Of a stretch of DNA of 64,000 bases, positions 35,154-43,757 are shown piece by piece; positions within the stretch are counted from its first letter, which is position 1, and every line of letters begins with the position of its first letter. A program made the position numbers and the translations under genes. The notes beneath the pieces are model-generated. The model was given only the letters and a program-made list of their open reading frames with translations. It had not been told where the DNA came from and made no database searches. The DNA is from DATJGR01 sp963735085 (GTDB lineage Bacteria > Pseudomonadota > Gammaproteobacteria > Pseudomonadales > Azotimanducaceae), in assembly GCA_963735085.1 (NCBI GenBank), contig CAVTJP010000005.1, positions 434,001-498,000 of the forward strand, in the 5' to 3' direction.

Positions 35154-36131
35154 GTGCCGTCATATCTCCTTTTGACGGCGATCGCGACGGCACTGATCCC
35201 GCTAACGTGGCCGCTGTGCTGGCTCGTCTCGTTGCGGCGCGCATCCCGCGGCGCATTGCGCAGCGTTGCATTCGTTACGTGCTATCTGTGGTGCGAGACG
35301 ATCGGCATCGTCGTGAGTGCGTGGTTGTGGGTGCGCTGGGGCTTGCCCACGCGCAACGCACCCAACGCAAGCAATCGCTGGCAACGGTTTCTCGAGGCCA
35401 ACTTCGCGCTGCAGTGCTGGTGGGCAAACGCGCTGAAGGTGGCCGCGGAGCGGTTGTTTACGTTGCGCTTCCACGTTGAAGGCACGGACGCGCTCGATGG
35501 CCCCGCGGCGATCGTGTTGCCGCGCCACGCCAGCATTGCCGACACGATCATCCCGATCGTGTTCTATGCAATTCCAAAACACATCCGGCTGCGCTATGTG
35601 TTGAAGCGCGAACTGCTGCTGGACCCGTGTCTGGATATCGTCGGCAACCGCTTGCCGAATTGCTTCGTTGCGCGCAGCGGCGTCGACGCACCAGCGGACC
35701 TCGATCGAGTCACTGCATTGGCGGACGATTTGCAGCCCGACGAGGGTTTCCTGATCTACCCGGAGGGCACGCGTTTCAGCGTCCAACGGCAGCAACGCGT
35801 GCTCACGAGTCTCGCCGACCGGGTGACTCCGACGGACCTCGAACACATGCGCGGCTGGACCGAACTGTTACCACCTCGACCCGGTGGCACACTGGCATTG
35901 ATAGCGGCCGCGCCGAATCGCGATGTCGTGTTCTGTGCCCACACTGGTTTCGAAGGCGCGTCGCACGTACGCCAGCTCATCAACGGCAGTTGGATCGCAG
36001 CCGACATCCGCATCCGCTTCTGGCGCATTCAACGCCACGACATGCCGCTGGACGAGGCAGCACTACGCGCATTCCTGATCGCCCAATGGGACCGCATGCA
36101 GGACACCGTGGTGGCATTGAAAAACGGCTGA
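35154..36131 (+). CDS. PlsC-like 1-acyl-glycerol-phosphate acyltransferase family protein
   Basis: The protein has about 325 residues and begins with a membrane segment (SYLLLTAIATALIPLTWPLCWLV). It carries the acyltransferase motifs H-x4-D (RHASIAD) and YPEGTRF (motif III). The substrate is expected to be an acyl-CoA or acyl-ACP and a glycerophosphate-like acceptor, but several proteins of this type acylate other lipids. The frame is open from TTG 35079, which would overlap norM by 23 bases; the GTG at 35154 leads directly into the hydrophobic start and is preferred, with moderate confidence. Confidence 0.85.
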   Translation: MPSYLLLTAIATALIPLTWPLCWLVSLRRASRGALRSVAFVTCYLWCETIGIVVSAWLWVRWGLPTRNAPNASNRWQRFLEANFALQCWWANALKVAAERLFTLRFHVEGTDALDGPAAIVLPRHASIADTIIPIVFYAIPKHIRLRYVLKRELLLDPCLDIVGNRLPNCFVARSGVDAPADLDRVTALADDLQPDEGFLIYPEGTRFSVQRQQRVLTSLADRVTPTDLEHMRGWTELLPPRPGGTLALIAAAPNRDVVFCAHTGFEGASHVRQLINGSWIAADIRIRFWRIQRHDMPLDEAALRAFLIAQWDRMQDTVVALKNG

Positions 36132-36136
36132 GCCGT

Positions 36137-37564
36137 TCACGCCTGTTTGTCCTCGGAGGGTAGACGGACGCGGAATGTGGACCCCTGACCAACGCGACTG
36201 TCTACTTCAATCGTGCCGCCGTGAGCGCGAATGATACGGCGTACAACCGACAAACCCAGACCAACGCCGGGGGCCGCGTTCAGTTTGCGGCGCTGGAACG
36301 GCAGAAAGATGTTCGAGACATCTTCAGGCGCAATGCCACATCCCTCGTCGGTGATTTCGATGACTGCCTGCGCACCTTGTTTGGCAACGCGCACGTCGAT
36401 GCTGCCGCCGGACGAGTATTTGATTGCGTTGCTGAGCAGATTCCTGAGCACCTGCTCGATGCGCAAAGGGTCTGCAACGACTTGAACGGCCGTCCGCGGC
36501 AGTTCGGCCGTGATGCGGTGGTTCGGCGCCGTCGGCACATACATCTGCACGATGTCTTCCACCAGACCGCGCAAATCGAACGGCATACAACGCAGCTCGA
36601 GTTCACCCGCTTCGATGCGAGTCGCATCGAGCAGATCGTCGAGCATGCGTGCAAGTGAAGCCACCTGATCATCCAGCATGTCGCGCTTCCGACTTCGTTG
36701 CGCTTCAGACGGCTCTGATTCGAGCAGCACAAGCCCGTTTCTCAATGTGGTAAGGGGATTCTTGAGGTCGTGCGTAACGCCCGCAAGGAATTCGAGCTGC
36801 GCTCTGCGCTGTTCGGCGAGTCGCGACGCCATGTCGTTGAACATGTGGGCGAGTTCCTGCAACTCATCTGCGCCCTGTGGCGCGCCCCGAACATCCATAT
36901 CGCCGTCCCGAAAGGCGTCCATCGCCGCATGTAGCGTCAGCACGGGGCGCGCCAGGTAGCGCCGCACACCGAAGCCCACCAGTAGAAAGCCGGCGATCAG
37001 CAGCGCGCTGGCGGCGATTCCGACCAGGATCGAAAGTCCTTTTGCCCGTTGCGCACGCGCACGCGCTTCCGCGAACCGCACGTTGTTTACATCTCGCCAC
37101 GCCTCCACCGCGGACAACAGCTCCGTGAACGCGGGTCTGGAGCGACGCACGAGTGCCTCGAAGTCGTGCGTCTGCGTGTCAATTTCCGCGCGCACCTTTA
37201 GATATCTGGTCAGCGCCGCAGAAATCCGTTGGATCAGCCCGCGCTCGTGGGCAGCGCCCGCACTATCCACTGCCTGCGCCACGAGAGCCCGCAGCCGGGC
37301 GCCGGCCTGCGCGCGCGCTACCGTCAACGCCGGTTCGCCGGTGATCTGAGACAGATTGCTCAAGCGCTGATATTCGAGCGCAGACACCTTGATCTCGGCG
37401 GCCGTGGCGGCACTTTGCGTATCGCGCGCAGCCGTCTGGATGATGCGCTCCAGCATCAGGATCTCGCCGACCAGAATGGTCACACCCACAATCGCGACGG
37501 CCGCAAACAGAGCTACCCCCGTCCATACGAGTCTGCGGATACCGGGGCTGTGCGTCGCCGACAT
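36137..37564 (-). CDS. Sensor histidine kinase (HAMP-HisKA-HATPase)
   Basis: The protein has about 475 residues: a first membrane helix (LVWTGVALFAAVAIVGVTILVG), a periplasmic helical sensor of about 130 residues, a second helix (GIAASALLIAGFLLVGFGV), a HAMP domain, then HisKA with the phospho-accepting histidine in VTHDLKNPLTTL. The HATPase_c domain follows, with N box NLLSNAIKYSS, G1 ITDEGCGIAP and G2 GVGLGLSVVRRIIRAHGG. ATG 37564 is used; a GTG at 37603 is an alternative. No response regulator gene is adjacent, so it is an orphan kinase. The periplasmic stretch shows no cofactor-binding motif that I recognise. Confidence 0.93.
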   Translation of the reverse strand: MSATHSPGIRRLVWTGVALFAAVAIVGVTILVGEILMLERIIQTAARDTQSAATAAEIKVSALEYQRLSNLSQITGEPALTVARAQAGARLRALVAQAVDSAGAAHERGLIQRISAALTRYLKVRAEIDTQTHDFEALVRRSRPAFTELLSAVEAWRDVNNVRFAEARARAQRAKGLSILVGIAASALLIAGFLLVGFGVRRYLARPVLTLHAAMDAFRDGDMDVRGAPQGADELQELAHMFNDMASRLAEQRRAQLEFLAGVTHDLKNPLTTLRNGLVLLESEPSEAQRSRKRDMLDDQVASLARMLDDLLDATRIEAGELELRCMPFDLRGLVEDIVQMYVPTAPNHRITAELPRTAVQVVADPLRIEQVLRNLLSNAIKYSSGGSIDVRVAKQGAQAVIEITDEGCGIAPEDVSNIFLPFQRRKLNAAPGVGLGLSVVRRIIRAHGGTIEVDSRVGQGSTFRVRLPSEDKQA

Positions 37565-37610
37565 ATTCGATGGCCCCGCGCGGAAGAGCGAGGCAGTTTC
37601 CACTCGCCCG

Positions 37611-38624
37611 CTAGTCGATCTTCAGCAATTGCTTGCCGATGTTCTTACCGGTGAATAAGCGGGACAGCGTGTTCGGAATGTTCTTGAAGCCTTCCTGAAT
37701 GTCTTCCTGGTAGACCAGATCGCCCGACGAAATCCAGCCGAGCAGTTCCGGAATCGCGATGTGGCCGCGGTCCATGTAGTCGATCACGATGAAGCCTTCC
37801 ATGCGTGCGCGCATGACGACGAGATTCATCAGGTTCGTGGGACCGGGGATCGGCTTCGTCGCGTTGTAACCCGAGATGCCGCCGCACAGCACGACTCGAG
37901 CGCGCATCGCGAGGTGATTCAGTGCCGCTTCGAGAATGTCGCCGCCGACGTTGTCGAAGAACACATCCACACCCTTCGGACACAGCTTGCCGATCCGTGC
38001 ATCGACGTCTTCGCTCTTGTAGTCGATCACAGCATCGAAGCGCGCCTGCTTCTTCAGCCATTTGCACTTCTCGGCGCCGCCCGCGATGCCAACGACACGA
38101 CAGCCTTTGATGCGGGCGATCTGACCCGCAACTGAACCCGTCGCGCCCGCCGCGCCGGATACCAACACCGTTTCGCCGGCCTTTGGCTTACCCAGATCGA
38201 GCAGCCCCCAATACGCAGTGAGTCCGGTAACGCCAAGCACCGACAGCGGCATCGTCAGCGGCACGCCGGCCGGCAGCTTGTTCAAACCGAACGGGCCACC
38301 CGTTGGCGATACGACTACATAGTCCTGCCAGCCACCACCGGTGAGCACCTTATCGCCGGCTGCGAAATCCGGGTGCTTCGACGAGACCACTTCGCCAACC
38401 GAACTGGCGCGCATCACTTCGCCGATCTTCACCGGCGGCAGATAGCTCGGCCGATCTTCCATCCAGCCGCGCTGCGTCGGATCGAAAGACAGGTACAGGT
38501 TTTTGACGAGCACTTTGCCGTCGCCCGGCTTCGGTACGCGGCCTTCGCGATATTCAAAGTTCGCCGCGCCCACTTTGCCGTGCGGCCGTTTTGCCAATAC
38601 CCATTGTCGATTCACATTCGCCAC
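37611..38624 (-). CDS. NADP-dependent medium-chain oxidoreductase (CurA/leukotriene B4 dehydrogenase type)
   Basis: The 337-residue enzyme belongs to the zinc-free MDR family that reduces the double bond of enones such as curcumin and prostaglandin-type ketones. Typical segments are DPTQRGWMEDRPSYLPPVKIGEVMRA, the nucleotide-binding loop VSGAAGATGSVAGQIARIKG, and NVGGDILEAAL. The frame is open 122 codons upstream, but GTG 38624 follows GGAG by seven bases and gives the family N-terminus (MANVNRQWVLAKRP). The sensor kinase gene follows on the same strand after a short gap, and the two may be co-transcribed. The 157 bases upstream, shared with the divergent amidase, must hold the promoter. Confidence 0.9.
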   Translation of the reverse strand: MANVNRQWVLAKRPHGKVGAANFEYREGRVPKPGDGKVLVKNLYLSFDPTQRGWMEDRPSYLPPVKIGEVMRASSVGEVVSSKHPDFAAGDKVLTGGGWQDYVVVSPTGGPFGLNKLPAGVPLTMPLSVLGVTGLTAYWGLLDLGKPKAGETVLVSGAAGATGSVAGQIARIKGCRVVGIAGGAEKCKWLKKQARFDAVIDYKSEDVDARIGKLCPKGVDVFFDNVGGDILEAALNHLAMRARVVLCGGISGYNATKPIPGPTNLMNLVVMRARMEGFIVIDYMDRGHIAIPELLGWISSGDLVYQEDIQEGFKNIPNTLSRLFTGKNIGKQLLKID

Positions 38625-38781
38625 TGTGCTGCTCCTTGGTTGATTGCGCCGCGGGACGGGTTTGTTGCGCCGTCGCGCGAATGCCGCTCGAAGAGAGTGG
38701 CGATGATAGCCGTCAGCCTTGAATAAATCGCCGGTTGCTTGCAGAGTCGCCAGGCGCTCTGGAGACGAACGGAAGGTCGAA

Positions 38782-40200
38782 ATGCTCGCGTTCAAGTCAG
38801 CCACGGAATTGGTCGCGATGCTGCGCGGGGCGCAGATCAGCGCAGCCGAATTGCTCACCGAGTACCAGGCCCGCGTACGTCGATTCGACGACAAAATCAA
38901 TTCGATCATCTGGCAGGCACCGAACGCGGACGCGATCGCGTGCGATGCCGATGCGCGCAGCCCGCTGGCCGGTCTGCCGATGACGGTCAAAGAAGCCTAC
39001 GCACTCGCCGGATCGCCCACGACCTGGGGCATTGAAGAGCTACGCAACAACGTCCCGGACGCAGATTCAGTCGTCGTCGAGCGGCTGCGCACCGCCGGCG
39101 CTACGTTGTTCGGCAAGACCAACGTGCCGCTGAATCTCGGCGACTTCCAGAGTTACAACGCAATCTACGGCACCACCAACAATCCCTGGGACCACACACG
39201 CACCCCAGGTGGCTCGTCGGGCGGTTCCGCGGCCGCGCTCGCCGCCGGCTTGACCGCGCTCGAGATGGGCTCGGACATCGGTGGTTCCATTCGCAATCCG
39301 GCGCACTACTGCGGCGTGTTCGGTCATAAACCCACGTACAAACTCGTGCCGAGCCGCGGCCACGCACCGCCAGGTGTGCTGGCCGAGTTCGACATCGCTG
39401 TCGTCGGACCCATGGCGCGTTCCGCGGTCGATCTGGATCTCGCGCTGGACATCGTCGCCGGAGCGGATCGAATCGAGGCCGGCCTCCGCTACGACCTGCC
39501 GCGCCTCGACGGTCGCACTCAGCGCGACCTCAAGGTCGCCGTGTGGGCCAACGACGACGCGGCGCCGGTGTCGCGAGATTGCGAACGCGCGGTACTGAAG
39601 GTGGCCGATTCGCTGCGGTCGTCCGGCGCATCGGTGAATCTCGACGCACGCCCGGCGTTCACGTCGCGAGACAGTCACAACATCTATATGGCGGCCCTGT
39701 CGGCAGCGCTGGCAGCGGGGTTCCCGCAGCCCATGTTCGAAGAACTGAAAACGCGAGCCATGAACACCGCACTGGATGATCAAAGCGACGCGGCACGCCA
39801 GTTGCGGGCGCAGACGATGGATCATCGCGGCTGGATCCAGCTCAACAACATGCGCGAGCATCTGCGTTGGGCGTGGCGGGCGTTTTTTGATCAGTACGAC
39901 GTGTTGCTCGCACCGATCTCCGCCACCGCCGCGTTTCCACACGATCACAGCCCGATGGAAGCGCGCACGATCGACGTCGATGGCACGTCGCAGCCGTATT
40001 TCCAACAGTTGTTCTGGGCGGGGCTCCCCGGCGTTGCATATCTGCCGTCCACCGTCATTCCGACGGGCACCAATGCCGCCGGCCTGCCTGTCGGCGTGCA
40101 GATCATCGGCCCCGCATACGCTGATCGTATGACGATCGGCGTCGCACGCCTGCTCGAAGCAGAAGGCTTCGCGTTCGTGCCGCCGCCCGCCTACGCCTGA
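38782..40200 (+). CDS. Amidase signature family protein, first of a tandem pair
   Basis: This 472-residue amidase-signature enzyme has the Ser-Ser-Lys triad: lysine in MTVKEAYALAG, serines in GGSSGGSAAALAAG and GSDIGGSIRNPAHYCG. It hydrolyses an amide (or similar bond) of unknown kind; it differs from GatA, which has GTDTGG where this has GSDIGG. The ATG at 38782 gives the usual N-terminus (MLAFKSATELVAMLRG). The next gene, 65 bases on, is a paralogue, and the two share nearly identical signature blocks, so they arose by tandem duplication. Both lie upstream of the mevalonate genes on the same strand. Confidence 0.9.
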   Translation: MLAFKSATELVAMLRGAQISAAELLTEYQARVRRFDDKINSIIWQAPNADAIACDADARSPLAGLPMTVKEAYALAGSPTTWGIEELRNNVPDADSVVVERLRTAGATLFGKTNVPLNLGDFQSYNAIYGTTNNPWDHTRTPGGSSGGSAAALAAGLTALEMGSDIGGSIRNPAHYCGVFGHKPTYKLVPSRGHAPPGVLAEFDIAVVGPMARSAVDLDLALDIVAGADRIEAGLRYDLPRLDGRTQRDLKVAVWANDDAAPVSRDCERAVLKVADSLRSSGASVNLDARPAFTSRDSHNIYMAALSAALAAGFPQPMFEELKTRAMNTALDDQSDAARQLRAQTMDHRGWIQLNNMREHLRWAWRAFFDQYDVLLAPISATAAFPHDHSPMEARTIDVDGTSQPYFQQLFWAGLPGVAYLPSTVIPTGTNAAGLPVGVQIIGPAYADRMTIGVARLLEAEGFAFVPPPAYA

Positions 40201-40265
40201 CTAGTCTGACCATCTCACCAGGACCCACTACAAACTCATCAGAAGCTCATCAGAAAAGGACCGTC

Positions 40266-41711
40266 ATGACCGACTATTCATTTGCTTCCGCCACCGATCT
40301 CGCGAGCCTGATCCGGGCCAAAAAAATATCCAGCCTCGAACTGCTGCAGCACTACTTCGCCCGCATCGATACGTACAACGGCCCGATCAACGCCGTCATC
40401 GCACAGCATCGCGACGAAGCCATCGACACCGCGAAGGCCGCCGATGCGGCACTCGCGCGTGGCGAAGTTTGTGGGCCTCTGCATGGCGTGCCAATGACCG
40501 TGAAGGAGTCCTACGACGTCGCCGGATACAACACGACGTGGGGCGTCGTCGAAATGAAGGACAACCTCGCGCGTGAGGACGCACTGTCGATTCAGCGATT
40601 GAAGCGCGCCGGCGCGGTCATTTTCGGCAAAACGAACGTGCCGCTGCGACTTGCCGATTTCCAGAGCTACAACGACATCTACGGTACGACGAACAATCCA
40701 TGGGATAAGGGCCGCACCCCTGGCGGCTCGTCGGGCGGCGCCGCCGCGGCACTCGCCGCGGGTTTGACTGGCATCGAAACCGGTTCCGACATCGGCGGAT
40801 CGATCCGCAACCCGGCGCACTTCTGCGGCGTGTTCGGCCATAAGCCGACGTGGAATCTGTTGCCACCGCGCGGCCACGCGATGCCCGGTATCAAAACGCC
40901 TTCGGACATCTCGGTGATCGGCCCACTCGCGCGCTCGGCGCGTGATCTCGAAACGGCCGTATTGGTGATGGCCGGTCCCGATGAAATACACAGCCGCGGC
41001 ATGTCACTGAAGCTGCCGCGCCTCGGCAAACCCGTCAGTGCGCTGCGCGTCGCCGTATGGTCGGACGACCCGGTCGCGCCGGTTTCAACGGCCGTTCGAC
41101 AGCGCGTCGAATCGATCGGCGCGGCGCTGCGCGAGGCGGGGGCGTATGTCGATGATGCGGCGCGGCCCGACTTTTCCTCGCGAGAATCCAGAACCGCTTT
41201 CCAGTTTCTGCTACAGGCAACAATGTCATCGCGTATGCCCGAAGCCGATTTCGCATCACTCCGCAGCACTGTGGCGGGGCTCGCAGCCGATGACAACAGC
41301 GATCGCGCCGAGACATTGCGCGCCCAGGCGGCGTCGTTTCGAGACTGGAGCCGCCACAACGAAGCGCGCACGCATCTGCGCTGGGCGTGGCACGCATTCT
41401 TCAACCGCTATGACGTGCTGTTGACGCCGATCATGCCGACGTCCGCATTTCCGCACGACCACCGCCAGTTCGGCGAACGCACGATCGATGTGGACGGCGC
41501 CACGCGGCCATACTTCGAACAGGTTTTCTGGGCGGGCCTCGCCGGGGTCAGCTATCTGCCGGCCACGATTGTGCCGACGGGGCCCGATGCGCAGGGCCTG
41601 CCGATCGGCGTGCAGATTGTCGGTCCCGAATACGGCGACCTCGCGACGATCGAAGTGGCGCAGATGCTCGAGCAACGCGGCTTCGCATTCACTCCGCCAC
41701 CGGGTTATTGA
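40266..41711 (+). CDS. Amidase signature family protein, second of a tandem pair
   Basis: The 481-residue amidase is a paralogue of the preceding gene. Triad motifs are MTVKESYDVAG (Lys), GGSSGGAAAALAAG and GSDIGGSIRNPAHFCG. Its C-terminal part, with YRYDVLLTP-type NRYDVLLTPIMPTSAFPHDH, mirrors the first copy. Like its partner, it has no signal peptide. Its stop lies only four bases upstream of the mvaD start, so the amidases and the mevalonate genes could be one transcript. The reaction is not known; substrates of close relatives include small aliphatic and peptide amides. Confidence 0.9.
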   Translation: MTDYSFASATDLASLIRAKKISSLELLQHYFARIDTYNGPINAVIAQHRDEAIDTAKAADAALARGEVCGPLHGVPMTVKESYDVAGYNTTWGVVEMKDNLAREDALSIQRLKRAGAVIFGKTNVPLRLADFQSYNDIYGTTNNPWDKGRTPGGSSGGAAAALAAGLTGIETGSDIGGSIRNPAHFCGVFGHKPTWNLLPPRGHAMPGIKTPSDISVIGPLARSARDLETAVLVMAGPDEIHSRGMSLKLPRLGKPVSALRVAVWSDDPVAPVSTAVRQRVESIGAALREAGAYVDDAARPDFSSRESRTAFQFLLQATMSSRMPEADFASLRSTVAGLAADDNSDRAETLRAQAASFRDWSRHNEARTHLRWAWHAFFNRYDVLLTPIMPTSAFPHDHRQFGERTIDVDGATRPYFEQVFWAGLAGVSYLPATIVPTGPDAQGLPIGVQIVGPEYGDLATIEVAQMLEQRGFAFTPPPGY

Positions 41712-41715
41712 CCCA

Positions 41716-42723
41716 ATGCCGGCCTACCGGGCCGTCGCAGAGGCGCATCCGAACATCGCGCTGGTCAAGTATTGGGGAAAGCGTGGCGGGCCCGATGGCG
41801 GTTTCGAAAACGTTCCGGCAACGCCGTCGCTGTCGATCACGCTGGCGGCGTTGCGCACGCGCACGTCCGTCAGCGAAGCCACCGCAGCTACGCACGAAGT
41901 CGCGCAACACCGTGTGAGGTTCAACGGGATCATCGTAAGCGACGCGAAGATTGACGCGTGCATCGACAGGCTCGTCGCGCGCGCGTCGCATCCGGTACCA
42001 CCGCTGTGCATCGACACGGACAACAACTTTCCAACCGCGGCCGGCCTCGCGTCCTCCGCCTCGGGCTTCGCCGCATTGATCAGGGCGATGGATGCTGCGC
42101 TCGATCTGCGCATGACCGACGCCGAACAGTCGATCGAGGCACGGCGTGCGTCGGCTTCGGCGGCTCGGTCACTGTATGGCGGGTTCGTGACCTTGACGGG
42201 TGACGAGGACCCGGCCACGTGGATCGCGCGCCCGAAACTCGACGCGGACGCCTGGCCCCTGCAGGTGGTGATCGCAATCTGCTCCGATCAACCCAAGGCG
42301 GTTTCATCCAGCCTTGGTATGATTCGTTCGCAGACATCCCCTTATTACAGCCGTTGGCTTGCCACCGCCGCAGACGATTTCGACGCCGCATGCCGTGCCG
42401 TCGCGCAGCGCAACTTCGAACAACTCGGCGAGATCGCCGAGGCGAACTGCCTTGCGATGCACGCAGTGATGCTGTCCGCGCGGCCGGGCCTGATGTACTG
42501 GTGCGGCGCGACCGTCGAGTGCATCGAGCGCGTCCGGCAACTGCGCGCCGAGGGCGAGCGCGTGTTCTTCACGATCGACGCGGGCCCACAGGTCAAAGCC
42601 ATTTGCGCTGCGGGCAGTGTCGAGCGCGTTCGCACCGCTTTGGCGCAGGTCGCCGGTGTGCAGAATGTCGTCTCGGTCGGCCTTGGAGGTCCCGCGCGCG
42701 TGCTGTCTTCTGCTTCGGCATGA
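41716..42723 (+). CDS. mvaD: Diphosphomevalonate decarboxylase
   Basis: This GHMP-family enzyme uses ATP to decarboxylate mevalonate 5-diphosphate to isopentenyl diphosphate. The 335-residue protein shows the signature EAHPNIALVKYWGKRGG at the N-terminus, the ATP-binding NNFPTAAGLASSASGFAAL, the SLYGGF segment and TIDAGPQVKAI with the catalytic aspartate region. The ATG at 41716 is the first giving this N-terminus. It overlaps the phosphomevalonate kinase gene by four bases (ATGA). With its neighbours it makes the classical (not archaeal) branch of the mevalonate pathway. Confidence 0.95.
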   Translation: MPAYRAVAEAHPNIALVKYWGKRGGPDGGFENVPATPSLSITLAALRTRTSVSEATAATHEVAQHRVRFNGIIVSDAKIDACIDRLVARASHPVPPLCIDTDNNFPTAAGLASSASGFAALIRAMDAALDLRMTDAEQSIEARRASASAARSLYGGFVTLTGDEDPATWIARPKLDADAWPLQVVIAICSDQPKAVSSSLGMIRSQTSPYYSRWLATAADDFDAACRAVAQRNFEQLGEIAEANCLAMHAVMLSARPGLMYWCGATVECIERVRQLRAEGERVFFTIDAGPQVKAICAAGSVERVRTALAQVAGVQNVVSVGLGGPARVLSSASA

Positions 42724-43757
42724 ACTTCGTTGCCAGTGCACCGGGCAAAATTTTCGTCAGCGGCGAATACGCGGTGCTCGCCGGCGCGCCGGCGCTCGTC
42801 ATGGCAATCAATCGGCGCGTCATCTGCAGCGTGCGCGACGCGCCAACCGGTGGTTGGTGTTTTCAGTCACGTGGATTCGCCGCAGACATGCGCCACACGC
42901 TCGCATCGCTGACCGGGGAACCTTCGCTGCCTCGCTCGGATCCCGCCCATCTGTGCCAGCACGTGCTGCGGCAGATGCGGATGAGTGGCATCGCGCTCGA
43001 CACACTGCCGCCGAATCTCAGCGTGGAAATCGACTCGAGCGCTGGCTTCGATGGCGCCCGCAAACTAGGTATCGGCACCAGCGCAGCCGTCTGCAGCGCG
43101 CTGACCAGCGCATTGCTCGCAATGCAAAAAGGGGGTCAGAGCGGCTCTGACCCTCGCTCCGCTCGTGAGGTGTTTCCGATCGCGTTGGCTGCGCATCGCG
43201 CAGCGCAGCGCGGGCGCGGCAGTGGCGCAGACGTTGCGGCATCGTGCTTTGGCGGACTGGTACGGTTCGAAGCCCAACCGCCGCGCGCCACCCGAGTAGC
43301 TTTTCCACGCGGCGTTTCGTTCGCGGCGATCTTCGCCGGGCACAGCGCCGATACGCGCGAACACGTCGTGCGCTTCGATCAGTGGCGCGGCGAGCGTACG
43401 CCGGAGCCATTGCAGGCATTGCGGGATGCCGCGTCACGGGTGTCCGACGCGCTGCCCGAGCCCACCCGATTCATGCAACAATTGCGCGCTTATGCAGCGA
43501 CGCTGGCGTCACTCGACGATGCGGCCGTACTGGGGATTTACAGCGCACCGCACCGGTTGCTGAGCGATCTCGCCGCGGGCTTCGGCGTGGTATACAAACC
43601 GTGCGGCGCAGGTGGTGGCGATCTCGGCATGGCGTTCGTTCTCGAAGAGGACGCGCGGGCGCTCGAATCGTTCGTACAGGCAGCCCACACGGCGGGCTTC
43701 ACGCGTCTGCCTCTGGAGTTGGACGAGCATGGCATCACGGTTGGCATCGACAGATAG
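42720..43757 (+). CDS. Phosphomevalonate kinase, with an in-frame palindromic insertion
   Basis: The 345-residue GHMP kinase most likely phosphorylates mevalonate 5-phosphate. The start region NFVASAPGKIFVSGEYAVLAG, the ATP loop RKLGIGTSAAVCSALTSAL, QRGRGSGADVAASCFGGLV and the C-terminal CGAGGGDLGMAF are typical of bacterial phosphomevalonate kinase. Between the ATP-loop helix and the next segment there is an extra stretch GGQSGSDPRS encoded by a 21-base perfect palindrome (43133-43153) that keeps the frame. It overlaps mvaD by four bases and the next gene by 29. It could be a mevalonate kinase by sequence alone, but that activity is assigned to the fused gene downstream. Confidence 0.88.
   Translation: MNFVASAPGKIFVSGEYAVLAGAPALVMAINRRVICSVRDAPTGGWCFQSRGFAADMRHTLASLTGEPSLPRSDPAHLCQHVLRQMRMSGIALDTLPPNLSVEIDSSAGFDGARKLGIGTSAAVCSALTSALLAMQKGGQSGSDPRSAREVFPIALAAHRAAQRGRGSGADVAASCFGGLVRFEAQPPRATRVAFPRGVSFAAIFAGHSADTREHVVRFDQWRGERTPEPLQALRDAASRVSDALPEPTRFMQQLRAYAATLASLDDAAVLGIYSAPHRLLSDLAAGFGVVYKPCGAGGGDLGMAFVLEEDARALESFVQAAHTAGFTRLPLELDEHGITVGIDR
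43133..43153. repeat. Palindrome inside the phosphomevalonate kinase gene
   Basis: GGGTCAGAGC and GCTCTGACCC form a perfect 10-bp inverted repeat with one central G, preceded by A5G5. Sequences like this are usually intergenic repeats in proteobacteria, but here it lies in frame within a conserved coding region. Confidence 0.8.
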
